Source of the DNA: Euborellia annulipes | Taxonomy: Eukaryota; Arthropoda; Insecta; Dermaptera; Anisolabididae | Direction: 5' to 3' | DNA: 64,000 nucleotides | Assembly (NCBI GenBank): GCA_023213315.1 | Contig: JAKCPI010028301.1 | Span: 28,791-92,790, forward strand | In this document: in pieces, positions 10,688-22,828 of the stretch | Position numbering within the stretch: position 1 is the first letter of the stretch | Layout: every line of letters begins with the position of its first letter | Program-made: the position numbers and the translations under genes | The notes under the pieces: generated by a model | Seen by the model: the letters and a program-made list of their open reading frames with translations, nothing else | The model's database searches: none | What the model was told of the DNA's origin: nothing

Positions 10688-11373
10688 TAAAAAGAAAAGA
10701 GGGAAAATGTTCTATATGCGCTTAGAAAACTTATCTACCTGCCGCAGGTGGGGCGCATGCGCGTATGTGGCTAGCCGGCGACTGTAGAGAGACGCCTCAG
10801 TCAGCCCGCAATGCTTTAAGATGTATTTACTTTCTTAATTAATAAACTTTATAATTTCTTTTATTAATACTTTTGTATTTATTATAATCCACCAAATAAT
10901 ACACGATCTACAATCTGTTCTAAAAAAATAATAACAAAGTTACAACAACCAGGGTTGGAACGGATTGTGTCAGAACAGAATTATCGCTCAATCCTCCACT
11001 TGAAGCTCGATGAGGCACCTGTTCCCGACGTCCGATTTGAAAAAATGAGGTGTCAAATTGATCCTTAGAACAAAAGGAAAAAAAAAACTAGGTGGTGAGA
11101 GTTCTTGAATTAAAAAGTCAAAAAATAAGGACCACCCTTATATATATATATTATTGTAGTAATGGCGTAACGGCTTGTAATTGTGCTTTAAGACGCCACG
11201 CAAGGGTGCTTGCCTTGGGAGGGTTATTTAAACTAGACTCAAATGAACCAATTACTTTAAGAAGTTTCAATCACCACTCTCTCCTCAAAAAAAAAAAAAA
11301 AAAAAGATTCAAGCAACAATTTTTAATTCCAATCATAAGTCCTCCTCTCATTATCTTTAGAATGATTACACTA
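10688..11373. other. No gene; possible LTR-like segment
   Basis: Begins tgttctatatgcgc near 10708 and has ttacaaca near 10945 followed by a GC-richer stretch, which could be a solo LTR with leader, but no second copy or target duplication was found. A long A run lies at 11287-11305. Confidence 0.25.
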
Positions 11374-12551
11374 GTCGACAAGGTTTTTTTCACAAGAAAT
11401 CTGATTAGTCAACCTAGTGCATTTTTTCATTCTGAATTCAGATATGTAGTTAGAATTTTCCATCAGGCACAGTTTTAGAGATATAGAGCAAAATAGATTT
11501 TAATAGAAAAAGTACTCTAAAACGGCTTTTATTTAGAATGTTGAAATTATTTTTAACGCGACACCCCGTCAAATTATGCAGATAGTTAAAATACATATAA
11601 ATTTTAAGTTTCATTCCAATCAGAGGTCATTTAGACGTGCCGCAAACGGCTTAAAGTTTCAAAAAATCGAAATTTTCAAGATTTTTTTTTGCTTTGGTCA
11701 CCCTTAATACAATTTTAGATATCCCTGAATGCAAAAAACATATATGTACGATATTCTATAGTTCTTTGGCTTTCTAAAAATCATTCATTCATAAAAATCT
11801 GCTAATTATTAACGAAATTATTAACAAAAACGTCAGCAAAGAAAAAACCTAAGTACACTCACTCTGGACGAAAAAAATGGACCTCTTGTTCTTTTAGAAG
11901 TATAAATAAAGATATCAGATTCAAAAAATATTTTTTTTAAATAATATATAATAAAGTTAGTGCCCGTGATCCTATGCTCCAAGTGGATACATTAACTTCT
12001 CGTAGATAGGGTTCTCTTTTTAATTCAATTGAAGTCCATTTTTTTCGACCAATGAGTGTACTTAGGTTTTTTCTTTGCTCACGTTTTTTGTTAATAATTT
12101 CGTTAATAATTAGCAGATTTTTATGAATGAATGATTTTTAGAAAGCCAGATAACTATAGAATATCGTACATATATGTTTTTTGCATTCAGGGATATCTAA
12201 AATTGTATTAAGGGTGACCAAAGCAAAAAAAAATCTTGAAAATTTTGATTTTTTGAAACTTTAAGCCGTTTGCGGCACGTCTAAATGACCTCTGATTGGG
12301 ATGAAACTTAAAATTTATATGTATTTTAACTATCTGCATAATTTGACGGGGTGTCGCGTTAAAAATAATTTCAACATTCTAAATAAAAGCCGTTTTAGAG
12401 TACTTTTTCTATTAAAATCTATTTTGCTCTATATCTCTAAAACTGTGCCTGATGGAAAATTCTAACTACATATCTGAATTCAGAATGAAAAATACTTCTA
12501 GAATTTCATATCGTCATTCTTGTGAAAGAAAAAAAGTTCATTTTTGTCGAC
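11374..12551. mobile_element. 1.2-kb TA-flanked palindromic element
   Basis: Starts gtcgacaaggtttttt and ends aaagttcatttttgtcgac, with TA on both sides (11372-11373 and 12552-12553). The arms (about 11374-11880 and 12035-12551) are inverted copies sharing ttagaacccgtttt-type landmarks such as cgacaccccgtcaaatt and its complement, separated by about 150 bp. No transposase ORF. The TA duplication fits a Tc1/mariner-type non-autonomous element. It ends 136 bp before an SNX27 exon. Confidence 0.8.
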
Positions 12552-12687
12552 TAATGTTATCTCACATTTTACAAAAGAATATTCATCAGAAAGAATTTAT
12601 TTATTTATTATTTATTATCGATCAAATAAACTAGAATTAAGAAAAATTTCTGCTATATAAATTAAATAAATTGATTTTCTGCTTTAG

Positions 12688-12817
12688 ACTTTCGGAGCAG
12701 CAATTGGATGCAAGACGACGAGGCTTAGAGCAATACCTTGAGAAAGTATGTGCTGTTCGGGTTATAGCTGAATCCGATGTAATGCAAGAGTTCCTAACCG
12801 ACGCAGATGATGATCAG
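12688..12817 (+). CDS. SNX27: SNX27 exon, end of the PX domain
   Basis: Internal exon of sorting nexin 27, an endosomal protein that, with retromer, returns PDZ- and NPxY-bearing cargo to the plasma membrane. The acceptor is tttag at 12683-12687. The exon starts with the last base of a split codon and then encodes [12 protein letters not shown] followed by YLEKVC and MQEFL, the C-terminal helices of the SNX27 PX domain, which binds PI3P in the family. It is 130 bp long, ends in DADDDQ and is followed by the donor gtaagg at 12818; end phase 0. The next coding exon continues the protein without a gap at 58597. The preceding exons (PDZ and the first part of PX) are not in this window. A palindromic element ends only 136 bp upstream. 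Identification is from recalled family sequence and is firm. Confidence 0.93.
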
Positions 12818-13122
12818 GTAAGGAAAAGGTAAAAAATCTAATAAATCACTTGGTTTTATAGATGAGGAATGAGTGCGTTACTCAAAGAATAATTTATTAT
12901 TATTATTAAACTGAATTGAACTTAAATAATAGTGCATAATATACCACGTTATTTTAGCGCCTCGATAATAGTTGTTGAAAAGAAAAGAAAATGAAACCAA
13001 GTTAAGCCTACTTTAATTGGTCTGACTCAGGACTATTTTCAGTGCATAATATAACTGTCCTAAGATGGACAAAAAAATATATGGCTCATCTCATTCTATA
13101 GATTTATTATATATATATATTA

Positions 13123-14420
13123 GGGTGTCCCTTATATAGGCAAAAAAATTTTTTTTTTAAATACCGGAACGCATACCCTCTAATTTTTTTCAAGCTACTA
13201 AGCCTTACTTATATATATGAAATTTTATTCACCTACGTTGATTTAACCCGTGCCGACCTGCCCGTAAAGTTTTTGAAAATAGTCGTTTTTGATAATCTCT
13301 TGATATATACCTAGATTATCGCAGTTAAGTAAGTATTAGGTAGACAATTAAGTAAAAACAAAAAAAAAAAAAACACCTCAAAAGCCCTTTAGGGGTTTTT
13401 TGAAATTCGGACCTTAAGGGCCCAAAATCGCCACTTTGGAAAAAAATGCACTTTTTAATTAAATTTTTGACTTTCTTTAATTACGTTTAAACGAGATGAG
13501 ATATCAATTAGCTCTCTTCGCTAAAAGTTTCTTTAAATAAATATCTCGAAAAGATTTTCAGGGTTTTTTGAAATTCGGATCCTAAACCTGTATTTTGGAT
13601 AAAGTTTCTACCGTAGGCTCTAGTTGAAATATTTTGAAAATTAAAATATGAAAATAAAACACTCGGTTATTGGTTCCAAGTTATTTATTAATTATAAATC
13701 AACACTAATTTAGTATTTTGGCACTAATATTTATATTTAATAGTCGAAGATCATAATTATTTTTTTTTTAAACTTTGAGTCTCTTGGGGCACCTCAAGAT
13801 ATTCTCGTATTAAGAAATAAAAATAGGGGGTAAATAGTCACATTATGGAACAACTTTTCCAGGGTAGCCCGTTTTGAAATTCGAAAAAAAAAAAAAAAAA
13901 ATTTCGCTCCACCCTATTAGTCATATCCCGAGACGCCGCCCGTCAGGGCCTAGCGGAGGTTGGTTTGCCCAAGGCAACCCTACCGTCGCTAGTTCTTTCT
14001 ATATTTCATTAAAAGCGATATTTCGGCGACGACAGCAAGACATCATAAGGCATATAAAAAATTATTTTTGAAACATTCTTTTTAACTCACCACTCTCTTC
14101 TCACGAATGTCGCTCTTTTTCGTTATTTCATAAATCCACTGAAGAAGGAGTGCCAATGCCTCCGAAACATTTGGAAATATTACCTTATGTTTAATAAAGA
14201 ATTGCTGAATTACCAAACAAACAGAGTTCAACTGACAAATAGAGCGAGGGCGCGCAACTCTATCCGCACAGCTTGTATGGACATGTTTCGGAGCTAGTCG
14301 GCACGGGTTGAAGTGCCCCAAATATGCTAAAATTTTATTTGTGACTATTTTAGGGGCAAATGAAAAAAAACTAGGCCCTATGCGTTCCAAAATAAATACT
14401 TTGAAAAATAAGGGACACCC
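13123..14420. mobile_element. TA-flanked element with gggtgtccctta ends
   Basis: Inverted ends gggtgtccctta (13123) and taagggacaccc (to 14420), flanked by TA at 13121-13122 and 14421-14422. It has no transposase. The internal sequence includes a stretch (13480-13620) related to the tandem repeats at 22830-23215 and a hammerhead-like motif near 14139-14168. The termini resemble those of the element at 19586-21495. Confidence 0.75.
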
Positions 14421-15050
14421 TAATATATATATATAATAAATCTAAAAAACTACTCTACAAGTAATATCAAATTTTGTATATAGAAATGAAGCTTATGTGT
14501 CTTGATAGGTGTCAAAATGTGAGAACAAATTGTTAAATTGAAATTTTTCACAAAAATTCCGTTTTTCCGAGAGACAGGATTACCTCTCGTCTGAAAGGAA
14601 TAAATTTTAATGAATATAAAATAATCTAACAGGATTTAATAAATATTTTTTACTGACAAGGAAACTCTACATATAATATGAAAATTTTGCGATCGCCAAA
14701 AAAACTCAATGTCGAAATTTTAATGAAAATACAATACAATTAAAATAGTTATAGTTATAGTTATAGTTAAATAGTTAAAGGGAGAGCCGGATTGGTCGGT
14801 TGGAAGAATCAGGAATTTGCCGAGAGGCCAGTGAATTTTCGAGGCTTTGGGCTGTAAAAGAATTATTTAATATTAGAACCCTGGGCTGACTTAGGGGTCG
14901 CGGGCTTTAAGAGGCCGCACGGTTTTAAGAGCCGTTGGCTTTAAGAGGCTGCGGGGTTCTAGAGGCCGCTACTTTGCGATCACGAACTATCTCTCACGAA
15001 TTATCCATCCTATTTAGTTTTATATTCCCGGCCCAAGTCATCATTATCGC
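14421..15050. other. No gene; short tandem repeats
   Basis: A (tatagt)n tract lies near 14742-14775. Around 14885-14975 the phrase ttaagaggc-gc-gg recurs four times with spacing near 22 bp. Otherwise unremarkable. Confidence 0.4.
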
Positions 15051-15059
15051 GACTGCCCA

Positions 15060-15950
15060 GAATTGAACTGAAAATGAATGATAGGGCTCGCCCGTCTTGG
15101 GTGACACCATTGTTTCCTCTTTCATTTCCATGGCTTTGTTCTAGAGATGCGTGACAAAGCTCAAAATGTCACGCATGCCTGATCCCATATTGCCTATCAT
15201 TCAACATTCCACAATGTTCTAAATGCTCTAAAATTTGGGTGTTGAAATCGTTTTCCATAATTTTGGACAGTATGGAGGTTATTGCTATTGGACGATAGTT
15301 GTTGGGAAGAGAGGAGTCACCTTTTTTTGGGAATGGGTTGAACATTCGCTAATTTCTAAGAGTCAGGAAAAATTTGCCGTGCAAAAGGAGAGGTTGAAAA
15401 ACCTGGAAAATATTGGGACCAATTCGGGGGAACATTTTTTAATGACGATAGGGGGAATACAATCAGGGCCTGGAGATTTATTGACCACCACCTCCTTTAT
15501 GACTTTTTTAATTAGTTTATCTCTAAAATAGATTTTATCCATTGAGATATTATTTGAATACTGGGCCGGAGGATCGCGACTATTGGCTTTATCTTCAATA
15601 GTAGAATTAGACGCGAAGAGAGAAGCAAAGACTTGGGCTTTGTCAAATGGGGTAGTGGGAATTTTACCATCAGGCAAATCAGGAAAAGTTGCGGCCTTGG
15701 CCAAGGACCAGAAGCGTCGACTACCATTTGAGCAAGATGACAATTGGTAGCATTTCCTCTGCTCGATGGCCCTTTTTGTCTCATTGATGGTCTTCTGATA
15801 TTCGGTTCTGACCTTACGAAACCTATCCCCCACCAACGGTGTTTGGCACCATTTCCAGGTGTCGTTGGCTAGATTTTTGGTTTTAGTGGCTTTCTCACTT
15901 TCGACATTAAACTATGGTTTGGATTTCTTCCCTTTTGATATATATTGTAT
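15060..15950 (-). pseudogene. Broken LINE ORF2 fragment (linker and start of RT)
   Basis: The minus-strand frame 15836-15363 covers the segment between endonuclease and RT of a Jockey-like LINE: FRKVRTEYQKTIN, SRRFWSLAKAATFPDLP, KSPGPDCIPPIVIKK and FSRFFNLSF. Downstream, toward 15060, RT homology continues in other frames (PIPKKGD-, NNYRPIAITS-, GMLNDRQYG-like pieces), so it is broken by frameshifts and stops. The catalytic xADD region is absent. It is a different subfamily from the intact LINE at 2599-7002. Non-functional relic within the SNX27 intron. Confidence 0.8.
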
Positions 15951-15984
15951 TTTAAACGGTATGTACATTTCCACCCCCTGATTA

Positions 15985-16685
15985 CACTGTGCTACAAGAA
16001 AAAAAAGCCCCGAGAAAATTCCTTCAGATTCTTAAGTAAAATGACCTCCTGAATCCAAATATGACCTCCGTTTTCCCCCTCCACGTACCGTTTTCTGGGG
16101 AGAGCCCCCTACTTATTTCCACCCCTTTTCGTTAATTATAGGGCCATGAATCAAATTTGGAGGGATGAAAAGGAATATTTTAGCCTTAACATTTCTTCAG
16201 AAGGTCTAGAGAAGTGAAAAGTTAAAAAACATTAACATTTAGATCCAAGGGGGGGATGTGGGGGGAGGATTTTGTCCCTTAAAATGCAAAAAAATCATTA
16301 AAAATGATAGATTTTTTTTATTTTTTCACAATTTCTTCACTAATTTTCTACATATTCCAGCGGACAGACCCATCTCACCCTTCCTTAAACATCCCTCAAC
16401 TAAAAAAAAAAATATATAGGTTAAAGCGGGTGGGGTGTGAGCGATTCCGGAGCCCTTGCAAGAAGATGGAAGATTCACAGCTCAGTTGGTCAAATTGGCA
16501 AATATGAGGCTATAACTTTTTTTTTTAACGAAAAGGGGTGGAAATAAGTAGAGGACTCTCCCCCGAAAACGGTACGTGGTGGGGGAAAACGGAGGTCATA
16601 TTTGGATTCAGGAGGTCATTTTACTTAAGAATCTGAAGGAATTTTCTCGGGGCCAGAAAAAAATGTTTCATTTTGTAGCACAGTG
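15985..16685. mobile_element. 701-bp palindromic MITE with TTA target duplication
   Basis: Inverted ends cactgtgctacaagaaaa and ttttgtagcacagtg, flanked by TTA at 15982-15984 and 16686-16688. Both arms carry ggaggtcatttt, gaatccaaatatgacctcc and the complement of aacggtacgtgg. The 3-bp TTA/TWA duplication and CAC-type ends suggest PIF/Harbinger; no coding sequence. Confidence 0.75.
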
Positions 16686-16692
16686 TTATTAT

Positions 16693-18196
16693 TAGGAACC
16701 GACCGAATATTCGGTTTGGATTACGGTTTCGGCCAGTTTCGGCCGTAGTTTCGGTTTCGGCCAAAAAGTAGCCGAAACTTTCGGCCGGCCGAAACCTGAG
16801 TCTGAACAGATGGGATGAGACTCGCATGCAAAAAAAAAGGTCAAATGATTTGCACTTGAGGGAGAAAAAAATTTAGGGCCGGTTTTTTCATGTTTGGGTA
16901 GTTAGTGAAGTGTCTGTTAAAGTGCTTTTTTTTGTAGTGCAGAAACTCTTCATTTTTATTCTTATAGTAAAATATATGACATCCCATCATTTTATTTAAA
17001 AAAGAAGTAGATATATTTGTTATTTTTATTTTGATTCAACTTATTTTAACAATAAAATGATGAGATGTGATATATTTTACAATATGCAAAAGGTTAGATC
17101 CACTGGTAACTGAGGCAGCCATTTGTTTTTCATTTGCATAACCCAGCCTTGGAGTATATGTATATGTATATATGTCAAGGGCGGATCCAGAGGTGTTTCT
17201 CGGGGGGGGGGGGGGGGTAATCTGGTGTGACTCGTCGCACAGCACACTATTTTTTTTTAATTTCGGTAATTTAAAAGCGCATTCTGTACTTGTTTGCCAG
17301 AATATAAATACACATCAAATTTTTAAGTATTAATTTTAAAAATTTTACATTAAAAATAAAATTTTTTGCGAAAAAAGGTATTTTTTTTTAATCTCGGGGG
17401 GGGGGGGGTAATTACCCCTTTTACCCCCCCTGTATCCGCCCTTGATATATGTTGAATTTTTTGCCAAGGTCTCTGTTAAAGTAGTCGGAGCCAAAAGCTC
17501 TGGGTACGTTTTAGCAAAGGGGTGATATTAGAAACACAAGCCAGGCACCAGCATCGTAACTTCATGCATAAAAATAACAGAGGCATTCTTCAATCTATCC
17601 CTTTTTTTTTGTTATTATTCATTTTATGTCAGTCAGGATTTTATTTCTAGGATATTTGGCAAGGTGTTGAAGATGATTATTTGAATATATTCTAATATCC
17701 GAGTTGAAACTATGTTCGAGGGTTGGCCAACTCCCTCTGGCGTACTCTGGCGAGACGAAGCTTCAACTAAAGCATTTCAAATTTTAAATTTTAGTAAAAA
17801 AAATAATTTTTTTAAAATTAATTATTTTAATTTATAATATTTATTTGAATTAATTTCAATTTTTATTTTTAATAATTTGTATAGTAGAAAACTTCAAAAA
17901 ACCTTTAATACTGAAGAGAGCTTATTCCCTGGAAGAGGGTTTCTGCATTGCACACTACCCATAGGTTTTCTTTCTACCCAAAGATGAAAAAACCGGCCCT
18001 TAGTCTCCCTAAAATAAAGGTAAAATGATTTTGACGGAAGGGAAAAAAAATTTCAAAAAAAAAAAGGTAAAATGAAAAAAAAATTTTTATAGGAAATACA
18101 TGTTTCGGTTTCGGTTACGGTTTCGGCCGAAACTAAGGTTGAGGACGAAAATTCGGTTTCGGTTTCGGCTGAAAATCTTGTTTCGGTCGGACCCTA
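16693..18196. mobile_element. hAT-like element with CGAAAC-rich ends (copy 1)
   Basis: 8-bp target duplication gttattat at 16685-16692 and 18197-18204. Ends taggaaccgaccgaa and ttcggtcggaccct a. Both subterminal regions are made of repeated ggtttcggcc/ggccgaaacc hexamer-like units. A second, shorter copy is at 22312-22709. It contains a nested 269-bp element at 17176-17444. Confidence 0.8.
17176..17444. mobile_element. hAT-like MITE, CAAGGGCGGATCC family (copy 1)
   Basis: 8-bp duplication atatatgt at 17168-17175 and 17445-17452. Ends caagggcggatcc and gtatccgcccttg; a long G run lies near the left end and a G/C-run pair near the right. Nested in the element at 16693-18196. Another full copy is at 43099-43366. 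Confidence 0.9.
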
Positions 18197-18367
18197 GTTA
18201 TTATGGCTTATGTGATAGAGTTAGCCGCCTGAGAAGCCTTGACTCCATTGAAGCAGTAATCACTTCATGGAAATGACGAATAGATGATTCGGAGGTCATC
18301 TCATTGGGCTGAGTGAAATTGCCAAATTTTCCGAGGAATGGGTTTTAGGTGGTTAATGGGATATGTC

Positions 18368-18680
18368 CAGAGGCGTAACTAGCCCTTCAGGGCGGAGGGG
18401 GCGTAGCTCAACAGGGGCGCAGTTTTTCGACCAATTTTTTTTTTTTTAGTATACGAATCTCGCTCGACCTTTTTTTTTAGTATTAGAATCTCGTTTGATC
18501 TATTTTTTTGTAATTCTTCTCCTGATTTGTGATATAAAATAAATTTATTGTGAAATTTCAAAAAAAAAAGCCGGAGATTTTGGGGAAAAGCCGGATGCGC
18601 GAGGGGCGCCAAAAGCTTGATCCGCCTGGGGTGGGGGGGGGGGCGAGTGCCCCCTTCGCCCCCACCTGGATACGCTACTG
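18368..18680. mobile_element. 313-bp hAT-like MITE
   Basis: 8-bp duplication gatatgtc at 18360-18367 and 18681-18688. Ends cagaggcgtaactagcc and ggatacgctactg, with a G run near one end. Related to the element at 42064-42631. Confidence 0.88.
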
Positions 18681-19364
18681 GATATGTCTTGAATATTACC
18701 ATGTTAAAGGAGATATTTATTATATTCTATTATTATTTTAATGCGATATTAACTGTGGATGAAGAGCAGAAACAATTTGTTTATTAAAGCTTTTGTGGTT
18801 TGAAACATAGGCGTAGCCAGAAATTTTTGATGGGGGGGGTTTAGGATTATTTCTCCCCCCCCCCGACTAATGGGGCAGTATAGGGCGTCTAATGAAATAT
18901 ATGACTAATCACTTACCCCACCATTCGCTTCGCCCCCCCCCCTGGACCCACCTTGAGGTGGCTCGGGCCCTCCCTTTCTTAATTAAGTGCCGCAATTTTT
19001 CAATCAACTAGTATCAGGCAATAAATAATGCAAATCTCTTAATTTTATGTATATGGGCCTAAAATATCGGGGTGTCTCTCTATGTGATTCTCTTGACCAG
19101 ACTCTTATATCAGACCTTTTTAAGAAAAAAAATAAAAAATTTATTTATATAATAATTTTTATTATTTTTCATTTGCGAGATTTAATCAATTTTAAGTGGC
19201 TTTAATTTTTTATAAAGCATAACAAAAATCAATTCTTTTCAATGGGAAAATTCTGAACTTTCTCGAATTTTTTGCGTTTTATTTAATTTTTTTTTTTTTT
19301 AAGCTAGAGAAAATTATTATATTTTACTTTCTCTTACCCTATATATGAAATATATAGAGAGAAA

Positions 19365-21760
19365 AAAATCATTGTGTGGTTTTATGAAACCACGATGCAA
19401 GTGAAACTTTTTTCGGATCGTAGCCGTTTAACTGAAAATTTTCAGAAAATTATTCAATTAAGGTTACTAAAATCGCGTTTTTAATCTTAACTTAACAATT
19501 GGAAAATAGGAAATCAATAGACGCCTTCGGCGGGCGGCGCGGCTAGCCAGGAGGGCTTCGCCCCCTGGATTATATATATACAGTAGGGTGGCCGCAAAAA
19601 ACAAAAATTTTTAATTTCTTTCGGCCGAACCTCCTAAAAGTTGTCTTTTGGCTAGAAAATGATAATGGCAAAGTTTTAGCTAAATTGGGTTACGTTAACC
19701 CATGCCTCATCGGGGTTAAAATTTTGAAAAAGTGCGATTTTATCTAAAAATTCGCAAGTTTTACTTCATAAAACGAAAACCAAGTATCGTAGAAAAGTTA
19801 TTCTTGGCTCATTTCATAGCAAATTTAATTCTCTTGAGGTTTTATAATAACTATTTTTTCATTAAAACGTATAGATTTAGAGATATTTACAAATTACCAT
19901 TTCGGTTTTGATATATTGCTCTTTCTGAAAAATAAATGGAAAGTCACATTATAGACCATTCGATATAACATTTTGCCGGAAAAATATTTCGAAGGGAATG
20001 AAATTTTTACTGGTTATTTGGGGGTACTCTAGAATACCAATCCTAAGTTTTTGACCTCGAGGACCATGTGGGGGGAGGGGAGGGGGGACAAAAACCTCAA
20101 AAATTTGAGAATTCTTCAGTTTTTTGCTTATATCTTGTAAACTATTCATATTTTGTGAAATATAGCATAATTCAAAGTTGTAGAGCATTAAATTTGCTAA
20201 AATTTGGTACATAAAATGAATTCGTAGACCCAATACTAACGGCCGGTCAAAATTAAATAGAATTTTACTTTTCGAGAAAATTTATCTAAATTTGACCGGT
20301 CGTATTACGATTTATATTCGGTTTACAAATTCGTTTTATGTACCATATTTTAGTAAATCTAGACCTCTACAACTTTATTTAATGCTATGGTGGAGATAAT
20401 ATGGTTAGTTTACGCGGTATAACGAAAAACTGAAAAAGACCAACATTTTTGTGGTCTTACTTTTGACCGACCGTATTTCGGTTAATATTGAGTTTACAAA
20501 TACATTTTATGTAGGTAAGCTTAGTAATCTAATCCTCTACAACTTTGTATAGGACTAGGGTAAACAAAATATGTTTAGTTTACGAAATATATGAGAAAAA
20601 CTGAAAAAAGTTAAAGATTTTTGAGGTTTTTTCCTCCTCTACCCCTCCAAGTTAAGAGAGGGTCGTCCAAGTCGAAGACTTAGGATATACAATCTGGCGT
20701 ACCCTCAAATAACGTGTAAAAATTTAATTCACTTCGGAATACTTTCTAGGTAAAAAGTAGATAATGACATGACTATTCGTTTTTTCTGATATTTTTTTTC
20801 ATTTCTAGTAAATTTGTCCAACATTGACCAGTCGTATTTCGGTTAGTATTGGGTCTACGAATTCATTTTATATACCAAATTTTAGCAAATTTAATGCTCT
20901 ACAACTTTGAATTATGCTATATTTCACAAAATATGAATAGTTTACAAGATATAAGCAAAAAACTGAAGAATTCTCAAATTTTTGAGGTTTTTGTCCCCCT
21001 CCCCTCCCCCCACATGGTCCTCGAGGTCAAAAACTTAGGATTGGCATTCTAGAGTACCCCCAAATAACCAGTAAAAATTTCATTCCCTTCGAAATATTTT
21101 TCCGGCAAAATGTTATATCGAATGGTCTATAATGTGACTTTCCATTTATTTTTCAGAAAGAGCAATATATCAAAACCGAAATGGTAATTTGTAAATATCT
21201 CTAAATCTATACGTTTTAATGAAAAAATAGTTATTATAAAACCTCAAGAGAATTAAATTTGCTATGAAATGAGCCAAGAATAATTTTTCTACGATACTTG
21301 GTTTTCGTTTTATGAAGTAAAACCTGCGAATTTTTAGATAAAATCGCACTTTCTCAAAATTTTAACCCCGATGAGGCATGGGTTAACGTAACCCAATTTA
21401 GCTAAAACTTTGCCATTATCATTTTCTAGCCAAAAGACAACTTTTAGGAGGTTCGGCCGAAAGAAATTAAAAATTTTTGTTTTTTGCGGCCACCCTAATA
21501 TACAGTAGATTGAAGATTTGAATATTTTAAATTATTTTAAAAATTATATTTTATCAATTTAAAAATTGAATTATTAAATCTCACAGTTATTTTTTTATAA
21601 TTCGTTATATATATTAAATTTCAACTTTCTTATTTTTGTCGTCACGGATTGTGACGTCATAGCTTGGAGTGTCATGGCTTTTTACGTCACCTCGTTACAA
21701 AGCGACATGCTGATAGAAGAACCAAAAAATTCGTAGTGATATAATAAAAGTTTCACTTTA
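19365..21760 (-). mobile_element. Element F, copy 1 (interrupted)
   Basis: Left piece 19365-19585 and right piece 21496-21760 match, in inverse orientation, the continuous copy at about 57945-58573: shared aagtgaaactttt ends, acgcgattttta, cgtcacggattgtgacgtca-like block and a core ending ggcgaagccc..ggctag. It carries no coding sequence. Confidence 0.7.
19586..21495. mobile_element. 1.9-kb TA-flanked palindrome (copy 1)
   Basis: Ends gggtggccgcaaaaaac and gttttttgcggccaccc with TA at 19584-19585 and 21496-21497. The arms are about 650 bp each; both translate to the same accidental peptide (MGLRIHF...), which shows near identity of the arms. The middle contains repeats of a unit with tacaaagttgtagagcatt and gaccggtcg-type blocks. 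No transposase. A related, truncated copy is at 39590-41990. Confidence 0.85.
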
Positions 21761-21876
21761 AAAGTATTTTGTATTATAGAGCTTTAATATCTAGTCATGG
21801 CATGGGTCCAATGGGGGGGGGGGGGGGGTTTGAACCCCCCAAACCCCCCCCCCGTGGCTACGCCTATGGTTTGAAA

Positions 21877-22180
21877 TATTATTATTAGGAGAATTTTTAA
21901 TTATAGAGCACATTTTTGTATTAAATATTTATTAAAAATATATAAATACTGTGCAACGTTTCAACTGCTTATTCTGCAGCCGTTATCAAGCACTGTGCAC
22001 TTGCTCCGACTCAAGTGAACTGATTCAGAGTCGGATCTCCGACTTGAGTCGGAGCAAGTGCACAGTGCTTGATAACGGCTGCAGAATAAGCAGTTGAAAC
22101 GTTGCACAGTATTTATATATTTTTAATAAATATTTAATACAAAAATGTGTTCTATAATTAAAAATTCTCCTAATAATAAC
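21877..22180. repeat. Near-perfect 300-bp hairpin
   Basis: Two arms of about 140 bp (from attattattaggagaattt at 21879 and its complement ending at 22178) around a loop near 22020-22040. Each arm contains cttgataacggctgc, a short stem and gttgaaacgttgc, a hammerhead-like arrangement. An 11-bp agaaacaattt lies at about 18771-18781 and again at 22180-22190, so hairpin plus the neighbouring hAT element may lie within one older insertion. Confidence 0.75.
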
Positions 22181-22311
22181 AGAAACAATTTCTTCTCCAA
22201 TGTATTCAAGAAACTCCTTTAATCATTCAAACCCGATGCTGCACCTGTTAACCATTATTATTATTATTATTATTATTGGAATTACATATATAGGCAAGAG
22301 AAAGTAAAAAT

Positions 22312-22709
22312 TAGGGTACGACCGAAACAAGATTTTCAGCCGAAACCGAAACCGAATATTCGGCTCAACCTTAGTTTCGGCCGAAACCGTAACCGAAACC
22401 GAAACTTGTATTTCGTATAAAATTTTTTTATCATTTTACCTTTTTTTTTTTTTTTTTTGAATTTTTTCCCCTCCCGTAAAAATTATTTTACCTTTTTTTT
22501 AGAGGGACAAAATTTTTTTTCTCCCTTAAGTGCAAATCATTGACCTTTTTTTTGCGTGCGAGTCTCATCCCATTTTTTCAGACTCTGGTTTCGGCCGGCC
22601 GAAAGTTTCGGCTACTTTTTGGCCGAAACCGAAACTACGGCCAAAACCATGATTTTTGGCCGAAACTGGCCGAAACCGTAACCGAAACCGAATATTCGGT
22701 CGGTTCCTA
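22312..22709. mobile_element. hAT-like element with CGAAAC-rich ends (copy 2)
   Basis: 8-bp duplication gtaaaaat at 22304-22311 and 22710-22717. Ends tagggtacgaccgaa and ttcggtcggttccta. Subterminal ggccgaaaccgtaacc-type repeats make up nearly half of it. Shorter relative of 16693-18196. Confidence 0.88.
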
Positions 22710-22828
22710 GTAAAAATATATGATACACTTATACATTATGATAAAAAGAAAAAAAATTAAAAATTTTTTTTTGACCTTTATAAAAGAGGGCGGGGCGGAG
22801 TCGGAGAGTCAAATTAAAATTTTTTTTT

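Larger units (their letters stand above)
18806..21868. mobile_element. hAT-like element with nested insertions (cataggcgtagcca family, copy 1)
   Basis: 8-bp duplication gtttgaaa at 18798-18805 and 21869-21876; ends cataggcgtagccag and ggctacgcctatg. The same family without insertions is at 40652-41317, which shows that about 19365-21760 is an insertion of another element ('F'), itself interrupted by the palindrome at 19586-21495: three nested levels. Confidence 0.88.

Noticed and set aside
10708..10945. Solo LTR
   Set aside because: TG...CA ends are plausible but no target duplication, second copy or primer site could be shown, so it is only mentioned as a possibility.
19949..21052. Two short ORFs with the same peptide (94 and 67 codons)
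   Set aside because: They lie in mirrored arms of a non-coding palindrome, so identity reflects the repeat, not a gene family.
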